In this document: in pieces, positions 1 to 8,460 of the stretch
Numbering within the stretch: the first letter of the stretch is position 1
Layout: every line of letters begins with the position of its first letter
Assembly: GCA_001632435.1 (NCBI GenBank)
Contig: KV424045.1
Span: 76,580-88,639, forward strand
Direction: 5' to 3'
Source of the DNA: Calocera cornea HHB12733
Lineage: Eukaryota > Basidiomycota > Dacrymycetes > Dacrymycetales > Dacrymycetaceae
DNA length: 12,060 bases
Translations under genes and position numbers: made by a program
Notes under the pieces: generated by a model
What the model saw: only the letters and a program-made list of their open reading frames with translations
The model's database searches: none
What the model was told of the DNA's origin: nothing

Positions 1-179
1 CTCGGGGGCTCCGGGGATGCGGCTCCGGCATGTTGAGAGGGCGTAAGGGTTTAGCCCTCGGCATGCAGCCCCAGTGGGGCCCAACAGTTGACGTTCAGGA
101 AATATTAGGAGTGTCGTATATGAAAGTTGTAGGAGTGGTGTGAATGGAATTCTGGGTAAGCAGGGCTTACACTGCCTCA

Positions 180-301
180 TCTACCTCACCACCCACTTTA
201 AGCTATCTATAGCTCTCCCCATTTCGCCGGTCCAAACTGCACGATTCCATGCCCTTCCATCGCTGTTCGTATCACTGACTTCACATTGCTAGCGCTCTAC
301 T
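180..301 (+). promoter_or_regulatory. Promoter and leader of the DUF6532 gene
   Basis: A TATA-like block TATCTATAG lies at 204-212, about 90 bases before the start codon at 302. It is followed by pyrimidine-rich sequence (CTCTCCCC at 212-219 and further C/T runs), the usual make-up of a basidiomycete core promoter. A stop codon (TAG at 290-292) lies in frame just upstream of ATG 302, which supports that ATG as the real start. The transcription start itself cannot be fixed from sequence. Confidence 0.45.
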
Positions 302-2398
302 ATGCCACACGGCCAAATTCCGCTGTCTGCTCTGGCGCCGGTAATGAAGGGAAGAGCTCAAGCTGCCAAAGGGGTGCACAAGCAAGCGCAGAAAGGTCCG
401 CAAGGCGGTGAGTAGCCCTATGGGCTGTCCTCATACATCAATGGCTGGACTGATCAGTGATATGCAGATGAAGAACAAATAGAGGGAGCGACAGCCACAC
501 GAAAGTCGACTCGCATCCGAGGCAGCCAGGTTCTGCAAGCTCGCACTCTGAAGCATCCCGCTCATAAGGAAACGAGCAAGAAGGGTGTACCGCAGATCAC
601 AGCGCCTGCGTTGTCGCTTCCCGCATCGGCAATTCCAAAGAAGCGCTTGACAGAGGCCCACATAGCTGGCAACAGCGAGTACATGCCCCAGGACGACTTT
701 GAGAGCGAAGAGGAACAGGAAGAGATAGAAAGCTGGGGTCACATTACGCCTGAGAATCAGGAAGATCATCACGGTCCGCACGCCCTTCTATCAGTGTGGT
801 ACCGACATAGAACTGAGCAATCGCAGATGATGAGGCAAACCTTGCTGAGAACAGAGATGATGAGGATGAGCCCGAAGCTGGGGATATTGCTGGAGATGAG
901 GCAGGGGGCAGACTCCCACGTGTCACGGGGCTGCCGTCTCGGGTAAGAGAATCGTCAAGCTCGGTTCTAAGCTGACGTGAGAACAAGCAGGTCAAGTCTT
1001 CAAGGACATTGTACGAAGATCAGCTGCTTCCACGGCCGAGCCTCCGTGGTAGGAGATATGGACTTGGCAACTGGGGGAAGGGTGAGTCATTGCCTATTGA
1101 GGAGCATCGTATGCAGCTAATACGAAAAATCATAGACCGCGCCAGTGTAGACAAGTCTGCCAAGTCGACTGCCAATGCTTCCTCGGTTGGCGATCGCTCT
1201 GTGGTTCAGGTGAATGCAAATTCAGATACTTGAACTATTGTAAACATGGTGCCTGTGGCAGAACCTGTATTGAGGTATGTGAGAGTCGCATTGTGGGTGT
1301 AGTACTGATGACATGACGCTCCAGTCGCACGCCTGTGGGAAGTCGCACGGATGAACCCCCTCTGAAGCGCCCACAATACAAGAAGCTGACTGCCAGTGGA
1401 ATCGACGAAGCTGCAAGGAAGGTCCTTGCCCAGGCAAACGAGATCTTTCGCGTGAACTTCTTGATACATGGGCCGTACCAGCCGCCCATGAACTCAACAC
1501 GTCTAGCGATCGATTCGTGGACTGAAGCCTGTGAGGTACTTGAGCGACCGTTGCCCGCGACGGAGGAGATCCTGCGAATTGTGAGTTCCTTGAGATTACT
1601 TGCCGAGACTGAATCCACTCATCAAGGCCTCGAGATTCAAATGAGGACCTCCCACCTGACGAATGAGTTCAAGAATGCTGCTCGAGTGGCAATAGGGCAG
1701 CTCCATCTCCCTAAGGACAAAGCCGAAGGGTGTGGCCTACCCACAGCGTTTGTAGAGGATCGAGACTCCGAAGCCGCAAATCGAAAGCTGGCAGAATGGC
1801 TGAGTGATCGTTCGACTATCACTTTTGAGGTTTGGTCTATGTGTACACCTGGGATCGTAACTCAATCTGGGGCGGATAGGATCCTTTCGAGCGCTCTGGA
1901 GTATATGGTTCTGACGTGCTCTCGGCCGTCATTCTCACTTGTCTATTTGGAAGCAAGACACCGCTTGGTGTACATTACGCCGACCAGCTCCGTCCTATCC
2001 CTTCCCAGGTGATTGCTCTGGCTGCTACAGCGGTATGTTATTCAATTCATTGTTAAGCTGTGTCCAATTCTTCACTGATAATGGCCGGAAGCTTGACCAC
2101 GTGGTGAAGGAATGGTCAACCGGTGTGCACAAGCCATCGGACTTCAGCCAAGCATCTGCGAGCGCCAAATACGGCTATCATATCAGTTGCCTCGCCAAGT
2201 TCGAGACAGTGAATGCTGATGGACTTGCTAAGCTGCGCGAAAGGCTCTATGTTCAGGGGTGGTATGTATCAGCTCGCTTTTTTGAATCAGGTTGAAACAT
2301 GCTGAGACGCGCGCAACAGCTACCGGGCTGGTGTATCTGCAGAAAAAGAAGAAGAAGCAATCATGCCATTAATGTCGGACGAGGACTTTCTGCGCTAG
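302..2398 (+). CDS. DUF6532-type hypothetical protein, multi-exon, possibly decayed
   Basis: The exons I can follow are 302-407, 468-773, 827-942, 991-1081, 1262-1274, 1325-1580, 1635-1829, 1880-2032, 2092-2261 and 2320-2398, giving about 494 residues. Reading phase is conserved at every junction. Strong donors are GTGAGT at 408, GTAAGA at 943 and GTATGT at 1275, 2033 and 2262; the GTCCGC donor at 774 is weak. The N-terminal half is basic and then acidic (DDFESEEEQEEIESWG; a D/E-rich run in exon 3) and looks disordered. From about residue 235 it reads like the basidiomycete DUF6532 domain: a helix ending EEILRI joined to IQMRTSHLTNEFKNAAR, then KLAEWLSDRSTITFE, FERSGVYGSDVLSAVI, LRPIPSQVIALAATA and EWSTGVHKPSDF. 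The family has no known function. Two points are unsettled. The 180-base intron 1082-1261 is needed to skip a TGA at 1231-1233, while all other introns are 48-59 bases. The 54-base intron 1581-1634 is in frame and could be retained. The family call is firm, but whether the gene is functional is open. Confidence 0.82.
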
Positions 2399-2563
2399 AT
2401 GGGTGGGGCAAGGCAATGGTTTGTAAGTGTTTCATCTGATACAATGGTGGGCTCATTCTTAACACGAATTATCTTCCAGACTACACTGCAGATACCCGAG
2501 GTCCGAGTTGTTGGTGCACTGCGTGCAACCCCAAATCGAACGGAGACTACGGCTGATGCATAG
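2399..2563 (+). other. Possible 3' UTR intron or cut-off last exon of the DUF6532 gene
   Basis: After the TAG at 2396-2398 the same frame stays open (MGGARQWF) to 2422. A near-ideal 57-base intron follows at 2423-2479: GTAAGT donor, CTTAAC branch-like sequence near 2458, and a pyrimidine-rich TCTTCCAG acceptor. The frame then continues from 2480 for 27 codons to a TAG at 2561. This is either an intron in the 3' untranslated region or a final coding exon separated by a single nonsense codon. What I see is the open frame and the splice signals; the interpretation is inference. Confidence 0.35.
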
Positions 2564-2608
2564 GCGAGCCAGGGGCAGGGTGCCGTGGTGCTCAACCCCA
2601 AATCGAAC
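2526..2608 (+). repeat. Pair of 16-base direct repeats
   Basis: The sequence CAACCCCAAATCGAAC occurs at 2526-2541 and again, identical, at 2593-2608, with 51 bases between. The first copy lies within the open segment after the DUF6532 stop codon. It could be a small duplication or a target-site-like footprint, but the spacer has no recognisable insertion sequence. Confidence 0.6.
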
Positions 2609-3949
2609 ATTATGTACTGTGAATATATCTTGTTTTGACGTGATCATTACTCTTTCAAGAGTTGCTCCTGGTGCATACATGCTCTTTACAAGGGCTCGCG
2701 GAGCATTCGGAAGTGTCAGGAGCGAGCGAGCACCTGGGAGAAGCAAGGCGTTCGAGGAGCGCTGGGGCGCCAAACTCGTGCTCCCGGACCGCTCCCGCCA
2801 CCTCCAGAGAGGGGACTCGTCTCATGCAGCTCCTCTGCTCCCCTGCGCTCTGGATCTCTCTAGATCCGCGTACGAAACTGCTGATGCACACAGGGAAGCA
2901 AGGCGCTATCCTCCCTCTCTGCGAGTGCGAGAGGGCGGGGGGGGGGAAGAGGGATGAGCCGGACGAGCCGAGGGACCATGGGGGTTTGGCTGTTGCAGCG
3001 GCATCAAACAGGAAACGAGTGATTATCGAGTCTTGTGCAGTCTGTATCGTACGATGCAGTCCTGGGAGTAAAGAGCGGCGGAGAGTAGCTTGCCCGCCGA
3101 GAAGCGAGGACGAAGACCCGCCACAGGATCAGCGAGAAGCGGCCAGAACCACTCCGGGCGAGGGTCGGCACCACGTCCTGGGCAACAGTTGGACCGAAAA
3201 GAGAAGTATTCGCTCTGATGCAAGGATGGACTGGGGGAAGCGCGGGTTGTGGTCGACCGGCGGTCATAAAGTGTGTTCGTCTGGTCGTTTGTTCGGCGTG
3301 CTGCTGCTGGGTTGCGAGTCTTTGCGCGAAGCCGGCGAGAGCGGTGCACTGGTCGCGAGGGGGAAAATATATTTCCTTCCTTAGACAATCATCACCTGAT
3401 CAGGGGCAATGATCTGTGTTGAGTCGCCTTGTCCAATCCTCACCGCCTTGTCGATTGGCCCTTTGACTGTCGCACATGGCCCAGTCACACTGCAGCGGGC
3501 TGGTCCCCGGACCCGTTGCGGCACTCCGCTCCGTCCACGTCCATCCATAACCGTCACACCTCGCCTCACTCACAGCAGCACAGCGGCACGAGAAGCTTTC
3601 CAAGAAGTGCATGGACGATGGACGTGTCTGTCAGGTGTTCCGGCGATCAGAAGTCGCGGAAAGAGGAGGATCGGCTATGCACCCGCGGGGGCCGCGCAGC
3701 GCCAGAACGTTCCGTATACCGGCTGACAAGGTGAAGCCCAATACGGCATTCGACGGAGATCAAGACTCTAACAAGCCATGTGTACGCCGGACATTGCGGA
3801 AGTGACCGGCCCTCAGAATCGGATCGAGAACCGCAGAGCGATGGATGAGGGAAGCGAAAGCGGGTGATCGGACATTCGAACGTTCGAACGCGGCAGAGGC
3901 GCCGGGGTTTCATAACGCCGAACTCACATCACGTGAAGCGATCCTCTTC
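2564..3949. other. Intergenic stretch without a convincing gene
   Basis: Several reading frames are open on both strands (for example 2662-3384 on plus), but they overlap one another and are rich in Arg, Ser, Pro and Cys. None shows a domain I recognise or splice sites joining frames into a longer product. The stretch contains a run of ten G at 2937-2946, an 11-base word GAAGCAAGGCG repeated near 2740 and 2895, and the palindrome at 3875-3888. It separates two convergent genes, so it probably holds terminators and spacer DNA. Confidence 0.5.
3875..3888. repeat. 14-base perfect palindrome
   Basis: TTCGAACGTTCGAA reads the same on both strands. It lies about 270 bases beyond the antiporter stop codon on the antiporter's downstream side. 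It could be a dimeric protein-binding site or simply chance; no gene start is nearby. Confidence 0.5.
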
Positions 3950-4157
3950 GGCCCTGAACAGTCTGCAACCGGTTATTCAAACAACAACATTGTCATTCCA
4001 GGACAACATGAGTGCTGACACAATCCGGAGTATTGTTAACATGTAAAAGAAAAGGAAACAAAGCGTGATCCATGTCGTTAACTGAGTACCAACTTGCGAG
4101 GGAAAACGTGAGAGATTCTGGGAAGAAAAAGAAAAGCCATGGAGCACCGAAGCGCAT
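3950..4157 (-). terminator. Probable 3' untranslated region of the antiporter gene
   Basis: Read on the minus strand, the sequence after the stop codon at 4160-4158 becomes U-rich (CTTTTCTTTTTCTTCCC, then TTTCCTTTTCTTTTAC). It is clearly less GC-rich than the coding part, as expected for a fungal 3' UTR and cleavage region. There is no exact AATAAA on this strand; an AATAAC lies near 3973-3978. The cleavage site cannot be placed from sequence alone. Confidence 0.35.
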
Positions 4158-7100
4158 CTACCGCTGCACGGACTGGGACGTGTCGAACCTGACGCGGGAC
4201 GTGCTCGAGGCCAAGCTGTAGTTCCCGTTCGCGTTGTTGATCGTTCCGCCGCCCGAAGGGGAGGTCGAGTTGCCCGCCGCGCTGTTCGGCTCGGACGACT
4301 CGCTCCCCACCCCCGCGCCGACAGCGGCGAAGCTGGTTGCGAGCGCGGGAGCGCTGGAAGGCTGCTGACCGATGGTACTTTCGCCCGACCCACTGCGGGG
4401 GACGGTGTCGGAGAACCGGACGCTGCGGGTTGGGCTGGATCCTCTGCTGCCCCTGGTTGGGCTCGGGGAGCGCAGGCGCGAGGGGACGGAGGAGCCGGGG
4501 AGGGAGGAGGTGCTGGGCGCGGGTGACTCGCGCAGGGAGGACGAGGACGTGGCGGTGGCAAGGATGGGGCGGACGGGCTCGCGCAGCGAGTGCGAATAGG
4601 ACTGGCTGCGCTGCGGGTGGGTTGTTATGACTGGCAGGCCATCACCGGGCGGGGAGGCGCTCTTGTTCCTGCCCCTGCTCGGGCCAGCCAGGAGGTTCCT
4701 CCGGATGCTCTCCCTGCGCCTGCTGGGCGCATGCGCAGCGTGCACAATCGCACGCTTGGCGTTGCGGATGAAGCGGGAATGGTGGTGCGGGTAGTGCGGT
4801 TCGCGGACGGGCGTGTCGGGGGAGCGCGACTCGCGCGGCTCGGTGGAGCGGTTCGCGGCCCAGTTCGACGGCTCGCGGAACTGCAGGTGCGGGCGGGTGG
4901 GCGGTGTGGGCTCAGAATGCACCGATATGGGCGAGGGGTCGTCCTCGTCCTCCTCGTCAGCGACGGCGCTCTCGTCCAGCGCGTCGCCCTCCGGCAGGTC
5001 GTGCACCACGTCCGCCGCATCGACGACAATGGCCGGGCCCTCGTCCCTCCACTCCTCCTCATGATGGAGCCACGCGGCCGCGGCTGCGCTGTGCTCCGAG
5101 CCCGGAGCCGGCTCGGGCGGCACGCCCAGCCCGCTATCGCTCACGCTCTCGACGCTCATGCCCGACAGCCGGCGGAGCGTCTGCTCGCCCCAGCGCGCCT
5201 TGGTGTGATCCTGGTGCGGCGTCATCTTGCCGTCGCGGAGCAGCTCCGCGCGGATCTGCCGGGCCTTGGCCTCGAGCTTCTCCACGTACTCCTTACCGAG
5301 CGCGCGGGCCTCGTCGAGCGTGCGGCCGGTGAAGGTCTGCCGGCCCTCGGCGTCGGGGACAAACGACCGTCGGACGACCTCGACCTCGACCTTTCCAAAC
5401 CAAACAGTCAGCATCCTCCATCCCAATGCCCATCATCGGGCAGAAGCAGACAACTCACATCGCCGCCATGCCCCGGATTGCGCTCGACAACCATATAGTT
5501 CCCCTGCTTCCAGGTGCTGACACTGGGCTCTCCCTCCTGCACATCCTCGACGTCCCCGCCAGCCTCGCCCTGTCCCTCCCTGTCCCTATCCCTCTCCTGC
5601 TCCTGCTCCCCGTCCAGCTCATCCAGCTCCTCCTCAACCCGCGTCCCGCTCGTCCCAGCAGGGCTCTCCCTCTCCCACCTGCCACCCCCCACAGCCTCAT
5701 CCGCCAAATCCCGTTCCACGCCCACCTCCTCTGTGCCCCCCTCAGTATGCACCCCGCCAGGCTCATCACGCAGCTGCTTCTCGCCCCTGTCCATGGGCCC
5801 GAGCTCCTCCCCGTCCTCCCCCACCTGGCCCGCAGCGCCGTTCACCGCGAGGCCCTTCTCGAGGTCCGCAGAATCCCGGTTGATGACGATGTCCTCCGGG
5901 CGGTGCACGCGGCGCGCCTGCGCGGCCCACTCGGGCTCGTGGTGCGTGTCCCGGCTCGCCTGGCGCGACCAGGAGCGGGTGTGCACGACCAGGCCGAGAG
6001 AGTGGACGCGCTTTGAGAGGGAGAACGCGGGCACGCTCAGCCCGTGCGAGAGCACCGAGCAGAGCACGATGAAGCTGACGATTGGCTGGAGGCTCCCCGA
6101 GAGCAGCTGCTCCTGGCTGTACGGCGCCTCGCCCAGCGCGCCCTTGCTCGGTAGCTGCGTCGCCGCGAGGGTGGAGATGAATATCGCGCCGACGCCCATG
6201 GGCCCAAAGTGGCCCGTGAACAGCGCCTCGCGGAAGGTCTTTATGTCCGGGATCCAGCGGTAGACGGCGAGGCAGATGGGGATGCGGCGGACGAGGATGA
6301 CGAGGATGCCGAGGACGACCATGCGCCAGACTGAGAGGGTGAGGCGGACGTCTGCGTAGCTCGCGAAGGGCAGCCACGCGCCGATGTAGACGAACGCGGC
6401 GACGTTGAACAGGAGGTCCATCGCGTTGCTGAACATGCTGTCCTCGGTCTGTTTCTGGAAGAAGCCGTTCCAGCCGAAGCCGGTGCCGGCGAAGAAGGCG
6501 CATAAGAGGTCGTCCGTACCCAGCAGGGTGGTGACGCCAATGGCGAGCAAGGCGAGAGAGACGTACTGCGCGAGGTAGGAGGTACGATCGATGAGGTCCT
6601 TGCGCTCGCAGAACTGCATGAGGTGCCGGAAGCCCACGCCCATGATCGAGCCCATCACACAGCCGAGCGTGACCTCGTACAGGATCGTCCAGTAGAACCA
6701 CTCGCCCACGGCGACCTTGGCGTCGCCGTTCTCGAGGAACAGGTAGAGGGCGATGTACAGGAAGGGGAAGGCGAGGCCGTCGTTGACGCCTGACTCGGCG
6801 GCGAGCAGGTGCCGCAAGTGCGCCGGTACGTGCTTGTCCGCCCACTTGCCACCGACGACGGCGGAGGCGAGGATGGGGTCGGTCGGCGTAAGGCAGGCGG
6901 CGACGATGAGGGAGCTGAGGAAGTTGAGGCCCGGGACGAGGCCGTAGATGAGGCCTGCGCAGACGATCCAGCCGTACGCCATGACGGGGAAGAGGATGAG
7001 CAGGACGGAGCGGACGTGTCGCCAGAGGTAGGCTTTGGGCAGCTCGACTCTGTTGGATTTGGTTAGCCAGTGCGGTAGGGTGGGAACCAGCAGGGAGGGG

Positions 7101-7395
7101 CGCACCCAATAGCGAACACGCCGATAGCGAGGACGACGCGCATGACCTCGAGGGTGACGATGTTGCTGCCCTCGACGCCCTCCTCCGTATCGGTATCGCC
7201 CGCCCACTTCCTGGGGTCGAATATGGCCGCGCCGTAGGGGCCGACGATGATGCCGAAGACGGTTGCCCAGACTGCCTCTGAGATGTAGAGGCGTGCCTTG
7301 AGCCAGAGGGAGAACATGCCGAAGATGACGACGAAGCCGCCGAGGAGGGTGTAGGCGATGTGGGGCACCGACACCTCGAACGGGTCGAACCGCAT
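4158..7395 (-). CDS. NHA1: Na+(K+)/H+ antiporter, fungal Nha1/Sod2 type (CPA1)
   Basis: This gene encodes a plasma-membrane exchanger that expels Na+ (and K+) in exchange for protons, serving salt tolerance and pH and potassium homeostasis. The exons on the minus strand are 7395-7106, 7049-5459 and 5390-4158. The introns are 7105-7050 (56 bases, GTGCGC...CAACAG, phase 2) and 5458-5391 (68 bases, GTGAGT...GGAAAG, phase 0). The product is about 1037 residues; baker's yeast Nha1 is similar in length. Residues 10-445 are a multi-span membrane domain with family landmarks: VGPYGAAIFDP, GVELPKAY at the first splice junction, LTPTDPIL (D154), ESGVNDGLAFPF (N186-D187), GTDDLLCAFFAGTGFGWNGFF split around the acidic pair D276-D277, and GHFGPMGVGAIF. 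The tail from about 450 to 1037 is hydrophilic, with Glu-rich segments and then Ser/Pro/Arg-rich segments, probably cytosolic and regulatory. The start at 7395 opens with MRFDPFEV, the form expected for this family. No key motif is missing and the gene looks intact. Confidence 0.93.
4185..4424 (-). other. Two RVxF-like motifs in the antiporter C-tail
   Basis: Near the C-terminus the translated tail contains TRSVRFSDT (SVRF, residues about 950-953, bases 4424-4413) and TSRVRFDTS (RVRF, residues about 1026-1029, bases 4196-4185). Both fit the short docking motif used by many partners of type-1 protein phosphatases, and both lie in a Ser/Thr-rich, likely unstructured region. The motif is short and can arise by chance, so a functional role is only an inference. 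Confidence 0.35.
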
Positions 7396-7500
7396 CCTGC
7401 TGGGCCGGGTGGGGAGGGGGGAGGGCGGCGGGCGCGAAGGGGTGGGAGGGGAGGAGGGACGGGGTTAAGTAGGTGCGGGGCCGAAGTGTCCCGGGATGGG
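7396..7500 (-). promoter_or_regulatory. C/T-rich leader and promoter tract of the antiporter gene
   Basis: Directly upstream of the antiporter ATG the minus strand is almost pure pyrimidine. The plus strand accordingly shows a purine-rich tract with G runs of three to six from 7402 to 7465. Such CT blocks are typical of fungal promoters and leaders, especially of well-expressed genes. No clear TATA box is seen at the expected distance on this strand. Confidence 0.45.
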
Positions 7501-7759
7501 TAGGAGCTGTCCGTGTATCCCGGGGAGAGATGATGTGGTGCTGATACTGATGCCGGTGGGGAGGAGTGCCGGGCGAGGTGTCTATGGCCCGTGCTGGTGG
7601 CAGAGGGTGCGTGTCGCCTGGAGGTATCGGCCCATTCACGGACTGCGACTCCTTGCACGAACACTGGACGAAGGGAGAGCACGGCGCAGCGGGGTGGGTG
7701 GGGTGGGAGAGTCGGATACACTCGATCGCCGATCGGCTTACCACACCTCAGACCTGCGA

Positions 7760-7765
7760 CCTGGC
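7760..7765 (-). promoter_or_regulatory. Candidate PacC-type site
   Basis: GCCAGG on the minus strand matches the core bound by the fungal pH regulator PacC/Rim101 (GCCARG). It lies about 370 bases upstream of an antiporter, and that gene class often responds to alkaline and salt stress. A six-base match is expected often by chance, so this is a weak candidate. Confidence 0.2.
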
Positions 7766-7774
7766 AGGAAAGAG

Positions 7775-7790
7775 GCGCGTCCGGACGCGC
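7775..7790. promoter_or_regulatory. 16-base perfect palindrome upstream of the antiporter
   Basis: GCGCGTCCGGACGCGC is fully self-complementary and lies about 380-395 bases upstream of the antiporter ATG, in its likely promoter. Its centre is TCCGGA, an everted CCG/CGG arrangement of the kind used by fungal Zn2Cys6 regulators. A second palindrome, CCCGGCCGGG, follows at 7833-7842. The local DNA is GC-rich, which raises the chance expectation. Confidence 0.3.
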
Positions 7791-7845
7791 GGGATATGTA
7801 CCCCCGCCCGGCCCACCGCCATCAGCACGTCACCCGGCCGGGCGC

Positions 7846-7930
7846 TTGCTATATCTCTCTTCTCATCCACACATCGGGCTACTATCGTAATACAATCCAT
7901 CTGCCTTCCCACCTTCCATCAACGTACAGG
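7846..7930 (+). promoter_or_regulatory. TATA/CT promoter-like block without a clear gene
   Basis: TATATCTCTCTTCTC at 7850-7864 and the following C/T-rich stretch resemble a plus-strand core promoter that would diverge from the antiporter. No convincing plus-strand coding region follows, so it may drive a non-coding transcript or mean nothing. Confidence 0.2.
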
Positions 7931-8238
7931 GCCGCGCGCCTTCCGTCCCTTCTGGGCAGGGCGCGCCGAGCCGCCCGCGAATCCAAGGAACACAGGGCAC
8001 CCCGGCGAAACGTGCAAACTTTTACAAGCTAGCTCGCGTGAAGCGATAACCGTGCTGTCGTGAGAAGGCCGCGCTGGGCCCGCCCGCCCGGCTCGGCGCG
8101 GCGCTGTCACCCGGGACCGCCGAGCCCCGCTCCTCACGCAGCGCCGCGTTCTGTATTACTGTGCTGCGCGGTGCCGCGCCGATAATTACTAAATAGTTGT
8201 GCCATACGTTCATCCCAGCCGCTGAGCAACCCACCACC

Positions 8239-8271
8239 GCGGCTGCAAGCCAGCTTGCAACTTGCAGCCGC
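8239..8271. repeat. Perfect 11-base inverted repeat (hairpin)
   Basis: GCGGCTGCAAG at 8239-8249 is the exact reverse complement of CTTGCAGCCGC at 8261-8271, with an 11-base loop between. The loop also pairs with the arms (GCAAG with CTTGC) and gives a direct repeat CTTGCAACTTGCA, so alternative folds exist. No run of T follows, so it is not a classical terminator. Confidence 0.6.
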
Positions 8272-8346
8272 CCGGGCCCGGCAACTCTGCACCAGCAGCG
8301 GGGGGCTGTGCATGACGTACGTGAGACATTTGCTTGGCGGGCCGCA

Positions 8347-8366
8347 GGGCTGGGCTGGGCTGGGCT
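8347..8366. repeat. Tandem GGGCT array, four copies
   Basis: Four perfect copies of the pentamer GGGCT lie head to tail. With four evenly spaced G3 runs it could fold as a G-quadruplex on the plus strand. It looks like a short microsatellite. Confidence 0.7.
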
Positions 8367-8460
8367 CGCACGATACGCTAGTACACTCAGGGGCTCGCTC
8401 CCGCCCAGCCGGCATGTGACTACTCTGTAGCTCCTGCCCTGCTTCACAAACCAGCGTATG

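Larger units (their letters stand above)
7931..8460. other. GC-rich non-coding stretch
   Basis: I find no recognisable coding region here on either strand. The stretch is GC-rich and holds the hairpin at 8239-8271 and the GGGCT array at 8347-8366. It belongs to the upstream side of the antiporter gene. Confidence 0.45.

Noticed and set aside
1233..1310. Cys-rich frame (NYCKHGACGRTCIEVC) as a zinc-finger exon
   Set aside because: Its phase does not fit either neighbouring exon, and a stop follows at 1311. The other frame, with the GTATGT donor at 1275, joins correctly.
2662..3384. 240-codon plus-strand frame
   Set aside because: Long, but with random-looking composition, no domain and no supporting splice signals, and it overlaps competing frames. 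It could still be checked by transcript data.
3870..3895. tRNA T-arm-like TTCGAA words
   Set aside because: No acceptor stem, anticodon arm or internal promoter box can be placed around them.
4590..5498. 302-codon plus-strand frame
   Set aside because: Antisense shadow of antiporter exon 3; Arg/Ala/Val-rich with no recognisable domain.
5766..7721. 651-codon minus-strand frame over the antiporter
   Set aside because: Arg/Pro-rich shadow of the antiporter exon in GC-rich DNA; no family motifs.
5408..7744. Treating the 778-codon minus-strand frame as one gene with start at 7744
   Set aside because: Its first 230 or so codons are Pro/His/Arg-rich noise. The true N-terminus lies in another frame (7395-7106) and joins at 7049 through a good intron, which restores the family motif GVELPKAY.
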